Source of the DNA: Nocardia bhagyanarayanae
GTDB lineage: Bacteria; Actinomycetota; Actinomycetes; Mycobacteriales; Mycobacteriaceae
Assembly (NCBI RefSeq): GCF_006716565.1
Contig: NZ_VFPG01000001.1
Coordinates: forward strand, 2,108,001-2,172,000
Reading direction: 5' to 3'
DNA length: 64,000 bases
Part shown: positions 43,576-52,582 of the stretch, one piece after another
Numbering within the stretch: the stretch's first letter is position 1
Layout of the letters: each line of letters begins with the position of its first letter
Translations under genes and position numbers: made by a program
Notes under the pieces: generated by a model
Database searches by the model: none
What the model saw: only the letters and a program-made list of their open reading frames with translations
What the model was told of the DNA's origin: nothing

Positions 43576-43664
43576 GTCGAACTCCTCACTGTCGAATGTG
43601 CTTCCGACGGTAGGGAATTCGATAGGCACCTCCGGGTGCCCAACGCCGATGCCATGCTGAACCC

Positions 43665-44840
43665 ATGACCGCGCCCCACGCCGAAACCGCCCTCGCCTCG
43701 GCAATCCCAGGCTCTCCGCCCCGCGGTCCTCTGCCACCCCACCCGGACGCACCCGAGCCGAGCGGCCCGTCGCGCAGCTCGCAACAAGCCGTGACCAAGG
43801 ACGCCCAGCCGGACGCGCCGACCCCCGCGGCCCATGGCTCGCCCCGACCGGCCTCGGCCGCGGACTCCCAGCTGGACGCGCCCGACCTGACCCGCGTATC
43901 CGGCGGTTCGCCACAACAAGAGTCGCCGCAGGTCACCCACCCAGATGCGCCCGCACCGCCCCGCCCATCCGCCGACCCGCCTCAACGTGCACCCGCACCA
44001 GTCGCGCAGCCCGGCACGGCCGCGTCGCCCGGCCCGTGCCATGGCTCGCCGCGACACGAGCCCGTCCCGATCGTCCAGCCCGACGCGTCCACTCCGAGCC
44101 GCCTGTCCCGCAGCTCGCCGAAACAAGCCCCGGCCCAGCCGGACGCAGCCGCGAGGCCCCGCCCGTCCCACAGCTCGGGACGACATGCGCCAGCCCCGGT
44201 CACTCATCCAGACGCGCCCGCGCCGCCCCGCCCGCCTCGCAGTTCGCCCCGGCAGGCTCCCACTCCGGTCACCCACCCAGACGCGCCCGCGCCTCCCCGC
44301 CCGCCTCGTACTTCGCCCCGGCAGGCCCCTACCCCGGTCACTCGACTGGACGCACCCGCGCTGACCCGGGCATCCCACGACCCGTCGGGACAAGACCCGG
44401 ACCCAGCCGCCCAGCAGGACCCGGACGCACCCGCGCCGCCCCACCCGCCCCACGGCTCGCCACGACAAACCCCCGACCTCGTCACCTACCCGCCCTACGG
44501 CGACTACGAATCCGACTGCCCCGCCCGCATGGGCGTCGACCTGTTCGGCAACTCCTGGCTGCCGGTGATCGTCTACATGCTCCGGGACGGACCGATGCGC
44601 CCAGGCGAGCTGCGCGCCGCGATCGGCGGGATCAGCCAGAAGATGCTGACCCAGACGCTGCGCCGCATGGAACAGCTCACACTCGTGCACCGCCGCCGCT
44701 ACGCCGAGGCCCCGCCGCGCGTCGAGTACGAACTAACCGAAGCGGGCCGCGATCTACTCGGGCCGATCTACGCGCTGGGGGAGTGGGTCGACAAACACGG
44801 GCGCGCGGTGAACGCCGCGCTCGCGGGAGACGAGGATTGA
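43665..44840 (+). CDS. HxlR-family regulator with a 280-residue proline-rich repeat extension
   Basis: Residues about 283-391 are a complete HxlR winged-helix domain: [78 protein letters not shown]. HxlR proteins usually have only about 110-150 residues. Here the first 280 are Pro/Ala/Ser-rich and include three consecutive 22-residue repeats of the type [22 protein letters not shown] plus several degenerate ones, so a minisatellite has expanded in frame. ATG 43665 has CATGCT six bases upstream (leaderless type). An internal start is possible, but I see no good one. Divergent to the reductase. Confidence 0.8.
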   Translation: MTAPHAETALASAIPGSPPRGPLPPHPDAPEPSGPSRSSQQAVTKDAQPDAPTPAAHGSPRPASAADSQLDAPDLTRVSGGSPQQESPQVTHPDAPAPPRPSADPPQRAPAPVAQPGTAASPGPCHGSPRHEPVPIVQPDASTPSRLSRSSPKQAPAQPDAAARPRPSHSSGRHAPAPVTHPDAPAPPRPPRSSPRQAPTPVTHPDAPAPPRPPRTSPRQAPTPVTRLDAPALTRASHDPSGQDPDPAAQQDPDAPAPPHPPHGSPRQTPDLVTYPPYGDYESDCPARMGVDLFGNSWLPVIVYMLRDGPMRPGELRAAIGGISQKMLTQTLRRMEQLTLVHRRRYAEAPPRVEYELTEAGRDLLGPIYALGEWVDKHGRAVNAALAGDED

Positions 44841-45043
44841 CAGGGAAGCCCACCTTCCCGTCGATCTTCGCGAGCCTCGGACCAGCCCCGCGAAGTCGAT
44901 CTTTCCCGCCCCGGCACTCCGCGCCGCCTCGCGTCCGAACAACGCGTAAACACCCGGCTAACGGCCCTGGAAGGCCCCATGACCTGCGTGAAACTTCGTG
45001 TACCCGCCGTTGGTCAGTCGGTCGGCGACCGTACGATTCAAGT

Positions 45044-46279
45044 GTGAGTGTTCCGCAGGCCGTGTTGTTGGCAGTCCTCGCGGCTGTCGTCGGCCTGGCA
45101 GTCGGTGGGCTGCTCATTCCGTACGTGAACGCCCGTCAGGCCGCCCGGAGACAGGCCGATTCCGGGCTGACCATGTCGCAGGTGCTCGACCTGATCGTGC
45201 TCGCGTCCGAAAGCGGCATCGCGGTGGTCGACCAGTACCGCGACGTGGTGCTCGTGAACCCGCGCGCCGAGGAACTCGGCTTGGTCCGCAACCGCCTGCT
45301 CGACGAGCGCGCCTGGGCCGCCGTGGAGAAGGTGCTCGGCACCGGCGAGTCCGCGGAATTCGACCTGACCGCCAAGAACCCCATGCCCGGCCGCAGCAGA
45401 ATCGCGGTGCGCGGCGTCGCGCGGCCGCTCTCGCCGGAGGAGACCGGCTTCACCGTGCTGTTCGCCGACGACGATTCCGAGCAGGCCCGCATGGAGGCCA
45501 CCCGCCGCGATTTCGTCGCCAATGTCAGCCACGAGCTCAAGACCCCCGTCGGCGCGATGAGCCTGCTCGCCGAGGCGCTGCTGGAATCGGCCGACGACCC
45601 GGAGGCGGTGCGCCACTTCGGCGAGCGCGTGCTCGGCGAATCCCGCCGCCTCGGCAAGATGGTGACCGAACTGATCGCGCTCTCCCGTCTGCAGGGCGCG
45701 GAGAAGCTGCCCGAGCTAGAGGTCGTCGACGTCGACACGGTCGTCATGCAGGCGGTGGACCGCTCCCGCACCGCGGCCGAGGCGGCGGGCATCACCGTCA
45801 GCACCGACCGGCCCAGCGGGCTCGAGGTCCTCGGCGACGAGACATTGCTCGTCACCGCTCTGTCCAACCTGGTGGAGAACGCCATCGCCTACTCCCCGGC
45901 CGGCTCGCACGTCTCGGTGAGCCGTTCGCTGCGCGGCGATCATGTCGCCATGGCGGTCACCGACCGTGGCATCGGAATCCCGAAAGAAGACCAGGAGCGG
46001 GTGTTCGAACGGTTCTTCCGTTCCGACAAGGCGCGCTCGCGCGCCACCGGTGGCACCGGGCTCGGGCTCGCTATCGTCAAGCACGTGGCGGCCAACCACA
46101 ACGGTGAGATCACCCTGTGGAGCAAACTGGGCACCGGATCCACGTTCACCTTGCGAATACCCGCACACCTCGAGACCGACGGCGACGAGGACGTCGAAAG
46201 TCCCGCGGTGAGCACGAAGGAAACCGGCCCGCGTCCCCAGGGGCCGGGCAGACCCAATGGTGTGGAGGCACGCAGATGA
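45044..46279 (+). CDS. senX3: Sensor histidine kinase of the phosphate-responsive SenX3-RegX3 system
   Basis: SenX3 phosphorylates RegX3 when phosphate is limiting. The 411-residue protein has an N-terminal membrane segment ([20 protein letters not shown], about 6-25), a PAS-like domain (about 48-145, [20 protein letters not shown]), the H box with His163 ([20 protein letters not shown]), and the ATPase domain with N box [10 protein letters not shown]1 [15 protein letters not shown] and G2 [19 protein letters not shown] ends six bases before GTG 45044 with no Shine-Dalgarno. The TGA overlaps the regX3 ATG; mycobacteria have a repeat-containing spacer there instead. Confidence 0.95.
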   Translation: MSVPQAVLLAVLAAVVGLAVGGLLIPYVNARQAARRQADSGLTMSQVLDLIVLASESGIAVVDQYRDVVLVNPRAEELGLVRNRLLDERAWAAVEKVLGTGESAEFDLTAKNPMPGRSRIAVRGVARPLSPEETGFTVLFADDDSEQARMEATRRDFVANVSHELKTPVGAMSLLAEALLESADDPEAVRHFGERVLGESRRLGKMVTELIALSRLQGAEKLPELEVVDVDTVVMQAVDRSRTAAEAAGITVSTDRPSGLEVLGDETLLVTALSNLVENAIAYSPAGSHVSVSRSLRGDHVAMAVTDRGIGIPKEDQERVFERFFRSDKARSRATGGTGLGLAIVKHVAANHNGEITLWSKLGTGSTFTLRIPAHLETDGDEDVESPAVSTKETGPRPQGPGRPNGVEARR

Positions 46280-46965
46280 CGAGTGTTCTTATCGTCGAGG
46301 ATGAGGAGTCGCTGGCCGATCCGCTCGCGTTCCTGCTGCGCAAGGAGGGCTTCGAGGTCACCGTGGTGGGCGACGGACCCTCCGCGCTCGCCGAATTCGA
46401 TCGCTCCGGCGCCGACATCGTCCTGCTGGACCTGATGCTGCCCGGCATGAGCGGCACCGATGTGTGCAAGCAACTGCGCACCCGCAGCGGCGTGCCGGTC
46501 ATCATGGTGACCGCGCGGGACAGCGAGATCGACAAGGTGGTCGGCCTCGAGCTGGGCGCCGACGACTACGTCACCAAGCCGTACTCGTCGCGTGAGCTCA
46601 TCGCGCGCATCCGCGCGGTCCTGCGCCGCGGCGCGGGCGACGAGATCGACGGCGGCAGCGAGAACGGCGTGCTGGAGGCGGGTCCGGTCCGGATGGACGT
46701 CGACCGCCACACCGTGATGGTCAACGGCAAGCCAGTGACGTTGCCGCTCAAGGAATTCGATCTGCTCGAGTACCTGCTGCGCAACTCCGGCCGGGTGCTG
46801 ACCCGCGGCCAGCTGATCGACCGCGTCTGGGGCGCCGACTACGTCGGCGACACAAAGACTCTCGACGTGCACGTCAAGCGGCTGCGCTCCAAGATCGAGG
46901 CCGATCCGGCCAAGCCCGAGCACCTGGTGACCGTGCGCGGTCTCGGTTACAAGCTCGAGGCGTAG
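46276..46965 (+). CDS. regX3: Response regulator RegX3
   Basis: The 229-residue OmpR/PhoB-type regulator has a receiver domain (1-118) with phospho-acceptor Asp52 ([14 protein letters not shown]), the acidic pair [10 protein letters not shown], and lysine in [10 protein letters not shown]. The winged-helix DNA-binding domain (130-229) has [20 protein letters not shown] and [20 protein letters not shown]. It activates phosphate-uptake genes when phosphorylated by SenX3. ATG 46276 overlaps the senX3 stop and has GGAGG seven bases upstream. A 17-bp hairpin closes the operon. Confidence 0.96.
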   Translation: MTSVLIVEDEESLADPLAFLLRKEGFEVTVVGDGPSALAEFDRSGADIVLLDLMLPGMSGTDVCKQLRTRSGVPVIMVTARDSEIDKVVGLELGADDYVTKPYSSRELIARIRAVLRRGAGDEIDGGSENGVLEAGPVRMDVDRHTVMVNGKPVTLPLKEFDLLEYLLRNSGRVLTRGQLIDRVWGADYVGDTKTLDVHVKRLRSKIEADPAKPEHLVTVRGLGYKLEA

Positions 46966-46980
46966 ACGGCAAGACAGCGA

Positions 46981-47029
46981 ACGGGCCCCGGTTCCGCCTC
47001 CTCACCCCGAGCGCGGAACCGGGGCCCGT
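46981..47029 (+). terminator. Terminator of the senX3-regX3 operon
   Basis: ACGGGCCCCGGTTCCGC (46981-46997) pairs perfectly over 17 bp with GCGGAACCGGGGCCCGT (47013-47029) around a 15-nt loop. Confidence 0.85.
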
Positions 47030-47068
47030 TACGTCGTAGGTACGTGATCGGCCCCCGGCGGACTCCCC

Positions 47069-47401
47069 TTAGGGGAGGTAGACCCAGGTCGGGCCGATGG
47101 CGGGAACATCGGTCTTGCGCAGCGTGATCCAGCCGAGGTCGTCTTCCTGCATGCAGTCGTAGAGCGGCACGGTGGTGCCGTTGCCGCGGCAGGCGATGGT
47201 GCGGCTGACGCCGTAGGGGCTCATGATGACGTTCTTGCCCTCTTTGGCGGCGTTCACCGCGGCCGGATCGGTCGCCGGCACGAAGGTGGCGGTGAAGTCG
47301 GCGAACTTGGTCGGATCCGCGTCCGGCTCGGCGTGCGCGCCGCCTGCCATGGAGAGGGTCGCGCCGATGACGAGTGTTGCGAGGGTGAGCGCTTTCTTCA
47401 T
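47069..47401 (-). CDS. Small secreted protein with one likely disulfide
   Basis: The 110-residue product has a Sec signal peptide (MKKALTLATLVIGATLSMAG-GAHA, cleavage after AHA at about 24). The mature part has two cysteines (SRTIACRGNGTTVPLYDCMQ) that probably pair, followed by EDDLGWITLRKTDVPAIGPT. I do not recognise the family; it is the sort of small exported protein common in Nocardia. It is convergent with regX3. No clear partner gene is adjacent. Confidence 0.75.
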   Translation of the reverse strand: MKKALTLATLVIGATLSMAGGAHAEPDADPTKFADFTATFVPATDPAAVNAAKEGKNVIMSPYGVSRTIACRGNGTTVPLYDCMQEDDLGWITLRKTDVPAIGPTWVYLP

Positions 47402-47530
47402 GACCCGACATCAAACCCGAAACGGGTGACGCTCGCATGGCGAGCAGGTGACCTGCCGGGTGCGTTCGGCTCACCCGCGCTGGTCGGCCGGTGTGCAGGC
47501 CGCCGAGTGACGACCCGCACACCGCACGCG

Positions 47531-47995
47531 TCAGCTGCTGCCGAGCATTCCGCCGAGCAACCCGCCGAGCAGGCGTCCCGCGCTGCCGGTCCCGCTGCCG
47601 GATGCGCTGCCCGAGCTACCGGTGCCGCCGCTGCTCGCCTTGGACACCTCCACCACGATCGACTTCGTGCTGCCGCCTTGTTCGACGGTGATGATGTGCT
47701 CGCCCGGCGTGCTCGGCTTCCATTCGATGGTCGCGGTGCCCGGCGGCCACGGCACCTTGGGCGCGCCGATGAATTCGCCGTTGTCGCTGAAGTAGACGAG
47801 CAGACCGCCGGACGCGCCGCCGACGTCGGCGGTGATCGTGTACGTGCTGCCGACCTGGTGGTTGCTGCCGTCGACCGAGACCGACTGCACGGCCGCGTAC
47901 GCCGAGGGCGCGGTCAGCACGGCGACGGCGGTGGCGGCCGCGAATGCCGTGAGTCCGACGCCTGCCCCGCGCCGGAACTTGCTGGGTGATGTCAT
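47531..47995 (-). CDS. Secreted Ig-like protein, paralog 1
   Basis: The 154-residue product has a signal peptide (GVGLTAFAAATAVAVLTAPS-AYA), an Ig-like beta domain (VQSVSVDGSNHQVGSTYTIT, then WKPSTPGEHIITVEQGGSTK), a Ser/Gly linker (SSGGTGSSGSASGSGTGSAG), and a short hydrophobic tail, RLLGGLLGGMLGSS. It aligns over its whole length with the protein at 48277-48762. The linker-plus-LLG tail is shared, so it is probably functional, for example as a surface attachment or assembly motif, but that is inferred. GGAGCACC precedes the ATG. Confidence 0.78.
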   Translation of the reverse strand: MTSPSKFRRGAGVGLTAFAAATAVAVLTAPSAYAAVQSVSVDGSNHQVGSTYTITADVGGASGGLLVYFSDNGEFIGAPKVPWPPGTATIEWKPSTPGEHIITVEQGGSTKSIVVEVSKASSGGTGSSGSASGSGTGSAGRLLGGLLGGMLGSS

Positions 47996-48151
47996 GGTGC
48001 TCCTCCTGTGCCGACCATGCGATCGACTGGACCCTACTCTTTGAAGCGGAGATGTTTCAGATTTCGGCTCGAGTTCGCCGAGTCGAAATATCGGAACCCG
48101 TTCGGCGCGACCGGCTTCCGGGCCGCGCCGGGGAAGGTGCGCCTGATGGGC

Positions 48152-48278
48152 GCTGCCGGACGTAGTCCGCCCATGGGCAGCGCATGCCCGGAGCGGATGC
48201 GGAGGTGCGCCCGATCGGCGCTGCCTGATGCAGTTCGTCCCAAGGCTGCGCGGCCGGGGTGAAGGCGGAGGTCCGCCT
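48152..48278 (+). repeat. Two tandem copies of the 60-bp dispersed repeat
   Basis: Copy 1 (48152-48210) reads GCTGCCGGACGTAGTCCGCC and ends GCGGATGCGGAGGTGCGC. Copy 2 (48219-48278) reads GCTGCCTGATGCAGTTCGTC and ends AAGGCGGAGGTCCGCC. The period is 67 bp. The second copy touches the stop codon of the Ig-like gene at 48277. Confidence 0.7.
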
Positions 48279-48762
48279 AGCTCCCGTTGCCGAACAGACT
48301 GCCCAGCAGCTTGCCCGCACTGCCGGTGCCCGCGCTGCCCGTGCCGCCGCCCGGATCGCCGGGATCTCCCGGGTCGCCCGGATCTCCGGGATCATTCGGG
48401 TCGGTCACCTGGACGACGATCGTCTTGGTGCTGCCACCCTGCGAGGCGGTGATGAGGTGCTGTCCCGGTGTCGTCGGGGTCCAACTCACGGAGGACTCGC
48501 CGACCGGCCACGGCACCTGCGGGCCGGCGATCTGGTCGCCGTTGTCCGACCAGTAGACGAGCAGCCCGATGCCCGCTCCGCTCAGCTTGGCGCGCAGCGT
48601 GTAGGTGGTGTTGATGGTGTGGTCGGCGCCCGACACGGTGATCGAGTCGACGGTTGCGTGCGCCTGCGGGGCCGCGAAGACGGCGACGGCCGTGGCCGCG
48701 GCGAAACCCGCGAGTCCGGCGCCGATCCGGCGTCCGACCAGGGCGGAGGTGGTGTAACTCAT
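48277..48762 (-). CDS. Secreted Ig-like protein, paralog 2
   Basis: The 161-residue product has the same plan as its neighbour: signal peptide (AGFAAATAVAVFAAPQAHA), Ig-like domain (VDSITVSGADHTINTTYTLR, WTPTTPGQHLITASQGGSTK), then a linker that here is a DPG/DPN repeat (PNDPGDPGDPGDPGDPGGGT), and the tail KLLGSLFGNGS. Duplication with divergence of the linker is evident. Start ATG 48762 has AGGAG at good spacing. It may form part of the surface coat; the function is unknown. Confidence 0.78.
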   Translation of the reverse strand: MSYTTSALVGRRIGAGLAGFAAATAVAVFAAPQAHATVDSITVSGADHTINTTYTLRAKLSGAGIGLLVYWSDNGDQIAGPQVPWPVGESSVSWTPTTPGQHLITASQGGSTKTIVVQVTDPNDPGDPGDPGDPGDPGGGTGSAGTGSAGKLLGSLFGNGS

Positions 48763-48897
48763 GGTGTGCTCCTGTGCTGCCCACTGGATGTGGGCCTTCG
48801 CACAGTAAGCGACCGAATGTGTGAAATGTGAGCGTTTCGCAAATCTGGACAAGCGTCCGTTAGGGATGGAGTCGGGAGTTTCGGCAGTGCGGAAGTT

Positions 48898-49776
48898 CTA
48901 CTGCGCCTTGCCGTGCGCGGCCTGCTCCGCGTTGCGCTGCGCGTGCACCGTCGCGGGATGTACCGCGATCAAACCCAGCCCTTCGCGGCGCTTGCAGTGC
49001 CTGGCCAATTCCTCGTAGGCCGGTTCGCCGAGCAGTTCCTTCAGCTCGGGCGCGTAGGACTGCCAGACCGGCCGCGCGCCGACGTGCGCGTCCGGCGAAC
49101 CCGAGCAGTACCAATCCAGATCGAGTCCGCCGGGACCCCAGCCGCGCCGGTCGTACTCGGTGATCACCGTGCGCAGGATCTGCACGCCGTCCGGTCGGTC
49201 CACCCATTCCTGGGTGCGCCGAATCGGCAACTGCCAGCAGACATCCGGCTTCACCGTGTGCGGCTCCATGCCGCGGCGCAACGCCATCGTGTGCAACGCG
49301 CAGCCGACGCCGCCCTCGAAACCGGGCCGGTTCAGGAAGATGCACGCGCCATCGAAGCGCCGGGTGCGCAGGGCGGGCTCGTCCTCGAGCTCGTCGAGTT
49401 CGAGATAGCCCTTCTTGGTCACCTTGCCCTTGGCGTTCTGGGCCTCGCCCATCAGCTGCCAGTCGGCCGGTGTGAGCATTCTCACAGCGTTGCGCAGGCG
49501 CTCCTGGTCGTCCTCGTCGGACAAGAATGCGCCGTGGGAGCAGCAGCCGTCGTCCGGGCGGCCTGCGATGATGCCTTGGCAGGCGGGCGTTCCGAAGACG
49601 CAGGTCCAACGGGACAGCAGCCAGGTGAGATCGGCGACGATCAGGTGCTCGTCATTTGCTGGATCTACGAACTCGATCCATTCGCGCGGAAAGTCCAGAT
49701 CGACCTCGGGTGCCGGGTCGATCTTCGCCGCTGGTCGGGGCCGGGTCCGGCTGCTCGCCGCTGCGCCTACCGTCAC
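48898..49776 (-). CDS. Cysteine-rich conserved protein (Rv0495c-like)
   Basis: The 292-residue protein has an N-terminal cysteine cluster (Cys59, Cys66, Cys78, Cys79 in [16 protein letters not shown] and [16 protein letters not shown]) and further cysteines in [30 protein letters not shown] and DWYCSGSP. The pattern suggests a metal- or Fe-S-binding protein related to the YkgJ/DUF3109 group; this is an inference. TAGCGT (49790 to 49785) lies eight bases before GTG 49776 with no Shine-Dalgarno. It is divergent from ppx, as in M. tuberculosis. Confidence 0.8.
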   Translation of the reverse strand: MTVGAAASSRTRPRPAAKIDPAPEVDLDFPREWIEFVDPANDEHLIVADLTWLLSRWTCVFGTPACQGIIAGRPDDGCCSHGAFLSDEDDQERLRNAVRMLTPADWQLMGEAQNAKGKVTKKGYLELDELEDEPALRTRRFDGACIFLNRPGFEGGVGCALHTMALRRGMEPHTVKPDVCWQLPIRRTQEWVDRPDGVQILRTVITEYDRRGWGPGGLDLDWYCSGSPDAHVGARPVWQSYAPELKELLGEPAYEELARHCKRREGLGLIAVHPATVHAQRNAEQAAHGKAQ

Positions 49777-49841
49777 ATCTGCAGACGCTAACAGTTCGAT
49801 CGCCTGGTCTGAAGTGCTGGTCGACCCAGTACCGTGTTCAT

Positions 49842-50876
49842 GTGCGGCTTGGGGTACTCGACGTCGGAAGCAATACCGTTCACCTGCTCGTGGTGGACGC
49901 GCACCGGGGTGGCCACCCGATGCCGATGAGCTCGACGAAGGCCACGCTCCGGCTGTCGGAGAACCTGGACGAAGAGGGACGGATCACCGTCCAGGGCGCC
50001 GAGCGTCTCATCAAGACCGTGGCCGAATTCGCCAGCATCGCCGAGACCTCCCGCTGCGTCGAGCTGATGCCGTTCGCCACCTCCGCGCTGCGCGAGGCCA
50101 CCAACTCCGAACACGTGCTCGCCAGGGTGCGCGCCGAGACGGGCGTCGATCTGCAGGTGCTCACCGGCGTCGACGAGGCCCGGCTGACCTTTCTCGCGGT
50201 GCGCCGCTGGTACGGCTGGAGCGCGGGCCGCATCCTGAACCTCGACATCGGCGGCGGCTCGCTGGAGATGAGCAACGGCGGCGACGAGGAGCCCGACGTC
50301 GCGCTCTCGCTGCAACTCGGGGCGGGTCGGCTCACCAGGGAGTGGCTGCGTGAGGATCCGCCGGGCAAGCGCCGGGTCGCGGTGCTGCGGGACTGGCTCG
50401 ACGCCGAACTCGTCGCCCCCGCGAAACAGCTGATCGAGGTGGGCAGGCCCGACCTCGCGGTCGGCACCTCGAAGACCTTCCGCTCGCTCGCGCGACTGAC
50501 CGGAGCGGCGCCCTCGGCGGCGGGTCCGCGGGTGCGCCGTACACTCACCAGCTCGGGTCTGCGCCAACTGATCGCGTTCATCTCGCGGATGACAGCGTCG
50601 GACCGTGCAGAATTGGAAGGCGTGAGTTCCGATCGGTCACAGCAATTGGTGGCTGGCGCATTGGTCGCGGAGGCGAGTATGCGGGCACTATCGCTGGATA
50701 CGCTCGAGATTTGTCCCTGGGCGCTGCGGGAAGGACTGATCCTGCGCAAACTGGATACCGATATGAACGGTGGACCCAGAGCGTCGTTGCTGACGGGACC
50801 GGCGGCCGAACCAGGCAAGCCGGCGTCCGACGGTGGAGCGGGGCTGTCCGGTCCGGTCGAAACGGTGTCGTCATGA
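49842..50876 (+). CDS. ppx: Exopolyphosphatase / pppGpp phosphohydrolase family protein
   Basis: The Ppx/GppA family hydrolyses polyphosphate or pppGpp. The 344-residue protein opens [20 protein letters not shown] (phosphate-1 loop DVGSNT) and has [19 protein letters not shown], the phosphate-2 loop [27 protein letters not shown] and the C-terminal [20 protein letters not shown]. It corresponds to Rv0496 (Ppx1), a short-type exopolyphosphatase without the extra C-terminal domains of E. coli Ppx. TACCGT ends six bases before GTG 49842 (leaderless type). It heads a run of same-strand genes. Confidence 0.92.
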   Translation: MRLGVLDVGSNTVHLLVVDAHRGGHPMPMSSTKATLRLSENLDEEGRITVQGAERLIKTVAEFASIAETSRCVELMPFATSALREATNSEHVLARVRAETGVDLQVLTGVDEARLTFLAVRRWYGWSAGRILNLDIGGGSLEMSNGGDEEPDVALSLQLGAGRLTREWLREDPPGKRRVAVLRDWLDAELVAPAKQLIEVGRPDLAVGTSKTFRSLARLTGAAPSAAGPRVRRTLTSSGLRQLIAFISRMTASDRAELEGVSSDRSQQLVAGALVAEASMRALSLDTLEICPWALREGLILRKLDTDMNGGPRASLLTGPAAEPGKPASDGGAGLSGPVETVSS

Positions 50877-50949
50877 GCGAACGCAGTGAGCGAATCATGT
50901 GCCAGCGTGCATCGCGCATGCCGGAACCGAGCGCCAGCGAGGTGCAGGC

Positions 50950-52569
50950 ATGAGTGATGAGTCCAAGCAGCTATCGGTCGCCGAGCTGCTGGCCCGCAAC
51001 GGGCAGCAGGGCGCGTCGTCTTCCGGCGGCGGTCGCCGCAGACGCGGTGGCCGCGGCATCTCCGTCGCCGAGCTGACGGGTGACCTGCCGGTCATCCGGG
51101 AGGGCGGCAGCCACTCCGCGCACGCCGCGCCCGACGACGAGATCGCCGAAGCGCCGTCGGCGTACGAGCCCGCTTCCTACGCGCCGACATCATTCGAGCC
51201 CACGGCTTTCGAGCCGCCCTCATACGAACCAGCCGCCTACGAGCCCGCCGCATTCGAACCGGTTGCGTCCGAGCCGGTTTCGTACATCGCTCCCGATCCC
51301 GTCGCGGACTTGCCGAGCCAGTCGCCGATGTCGGGCCCGATCACCCGCTACGACCCGCTCGCGCCCTACCGGGAATCGACGTCCTATCCCGAGCCGACGC
51401 CCTACCCGGCGACGCCGTCGTATTCGGATCCGCCGCCCGGGCGCTCCAACCTGGTGATGCCCGGACGCGACATGTCCTCCGGCTCCCGGCACAGCGCGCC
51501 GGACCCGCTGGAATCAGCGGCCCCCTACGCCGATCCAGTGTCGGAGGCGCCGCGCAGCAGTCGCGGCGGCCGCAGGCGCAAGCCGGATCCGGACGACGAC
51601 GCCACCATCGTGGTCGGCCCGCCGCTGCGCGATCCGATGGATTTCGACATCCCCCGCAACGGGCATCCGGACGAGCCGCGCGGCTCGGACCGGCAGGAAC
51701 GCGGCCGCGGCGGCCGGGCCGCGCGCCGAAGGGCGGCGGAAGCCGACGAGGCAGGTCCCTCGACAGCGGCGTGGGCGCCGCCGTCGAACGGTTTCGCCCC
51801 CGATTCCGCGCCGTTGCCCCTCTCGCCGCTACCGGAACGCGCCAAGCCCTCCGGACGCGCCGCGAACCAGGAGCCGCGGGAGGAGCAGCGAAGATCCTCC
51901 CGATCCGAGACGCTGCGGGCCCGCGCCGAGGGCGCGCTGCCCTCGTGGTCGGCGCGAAGGCACAAGCCGGAGCCGGAGAAGTCCGACTCCGAGCCGGAGT
52001 CGGGCGGCATTCCGACCGCCGCGTGGTCGCTGGCCAGCCAGGATCAGCAGCTGGTCTCCGGCTCCACGGTGGCGGGCGACCTGCTGCGCGACGGTGTCGA
52101 GCGCGCCGAACGCGCGGGCGGCGGACGCGGCCGGTCGCGCGGTGGTCGCGCCCAGGTCGAGCTCGACGAGGGCCTCACCGATGTGCACGACTCGTTCCTG
52201 CTCGACGACGACGAGGACGAGGACGAGGCGCCCGAGCCGCGGCAGAAGCCCGCCGCGCGCCCGACGCAGCGCCGCTCCCGTGCCGCGCGGAAGGCGGAGT
52301 ACGACGCCAACCGCAAGCAGTGGATGATCCTCGGCGGTCAGAGCGCGGGGGCGGCGGTCGCCGGAATGTTGCTGTTCAAGGGTTTCGAGCGAATGTGGGA
52401 GATGCTGCCCTGGGTGGCGCTGGCGCTGGCGATGATCGTGATCCTCGGCCTTGTGGCCCTGGTGCGGATTCTGCGCCGGACCGACGACATCCTCAGCACG
52501 GTGATTGCCGTCGTAGTGGGCATCTTCGTCACGCTGGGACCGCTAGCCTTTCTTCTCAGTACGAACTGA
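50950..52569 (+). CDS. Membrane protein with a long disordered N-terminus (Rv0497-like)
   Basis: The 539-residue product is mostly low-complexity: YEPAAYEPAAFEPVASEPVS-type repeats (about residues 70-110), Arg/Gly patches (GGGRRRRGGRG, RGGRAARRRA), and an acidic stretch (DDDEDEDEAPEP). Two C-terminal membrane segments follow (QSAGAAVAGMLLFKGFERMW region and LPWVALALAMIVILGLVALV), with a third hydrophobic stretch at the end (VIAVVVGIFVTLGPLAFLLS). It is longer than the mycobacterial homolog as I recall it. Start ATG 50950 has GAGG eight bases upstream. The 73-bp gap from ppx contains GAGCGAACGCAGTGAGCGAA, a common actinobacterial dispersed motif. Function unknown. Confidence 0.82.
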   Translation: MSDESKQLSVAELLARNGQQGASSSGGGRRRRGGRGISVAELTGDLPVIREGGSHSAHAAPDDEIAEAPSAYEPASYAPTSFEPTAFEPPSYEPAAYEPAAFEPVASEPVSYIAPDPVADLPSQSPMSGPITRYDPLAPYRESTSYPEPTPYPATPSYSDPPPGRSNLVMPGRDMSSGSRHSAPDPLESAAPYADPVSEAPRSSRGGRRRKPDPDDDATIVVGPPLRDPMDFDIPRNGHPDEPRGSDRQERGRGGRAARRRAAEADEAGPSTAAWAPPSNGFAPDSAPLPLSPLPERAKPSGRAANQEPREEQRRSSRSETLRARAEGALPSWSARRHKPEPEKSDSEPESGGIPTAAWSLASQDQQLVSGSTVAGDLLRDGVERAERAGGGRGRSRGGRAQVELDEGLTDVHDSFLLDDDEDEDEAPEPRQKPAARPTQRRSRAARKAEYDANRKQWMILGGQSAGAAVAGMLLFKGFERMWEMLPWVALALAMIVILGLVALVRILRRTDDILSTVIAVVVGIFVTLGPLAFLLSTN

Positions 52570-52582
52570 GTAGGGAGCGGCT

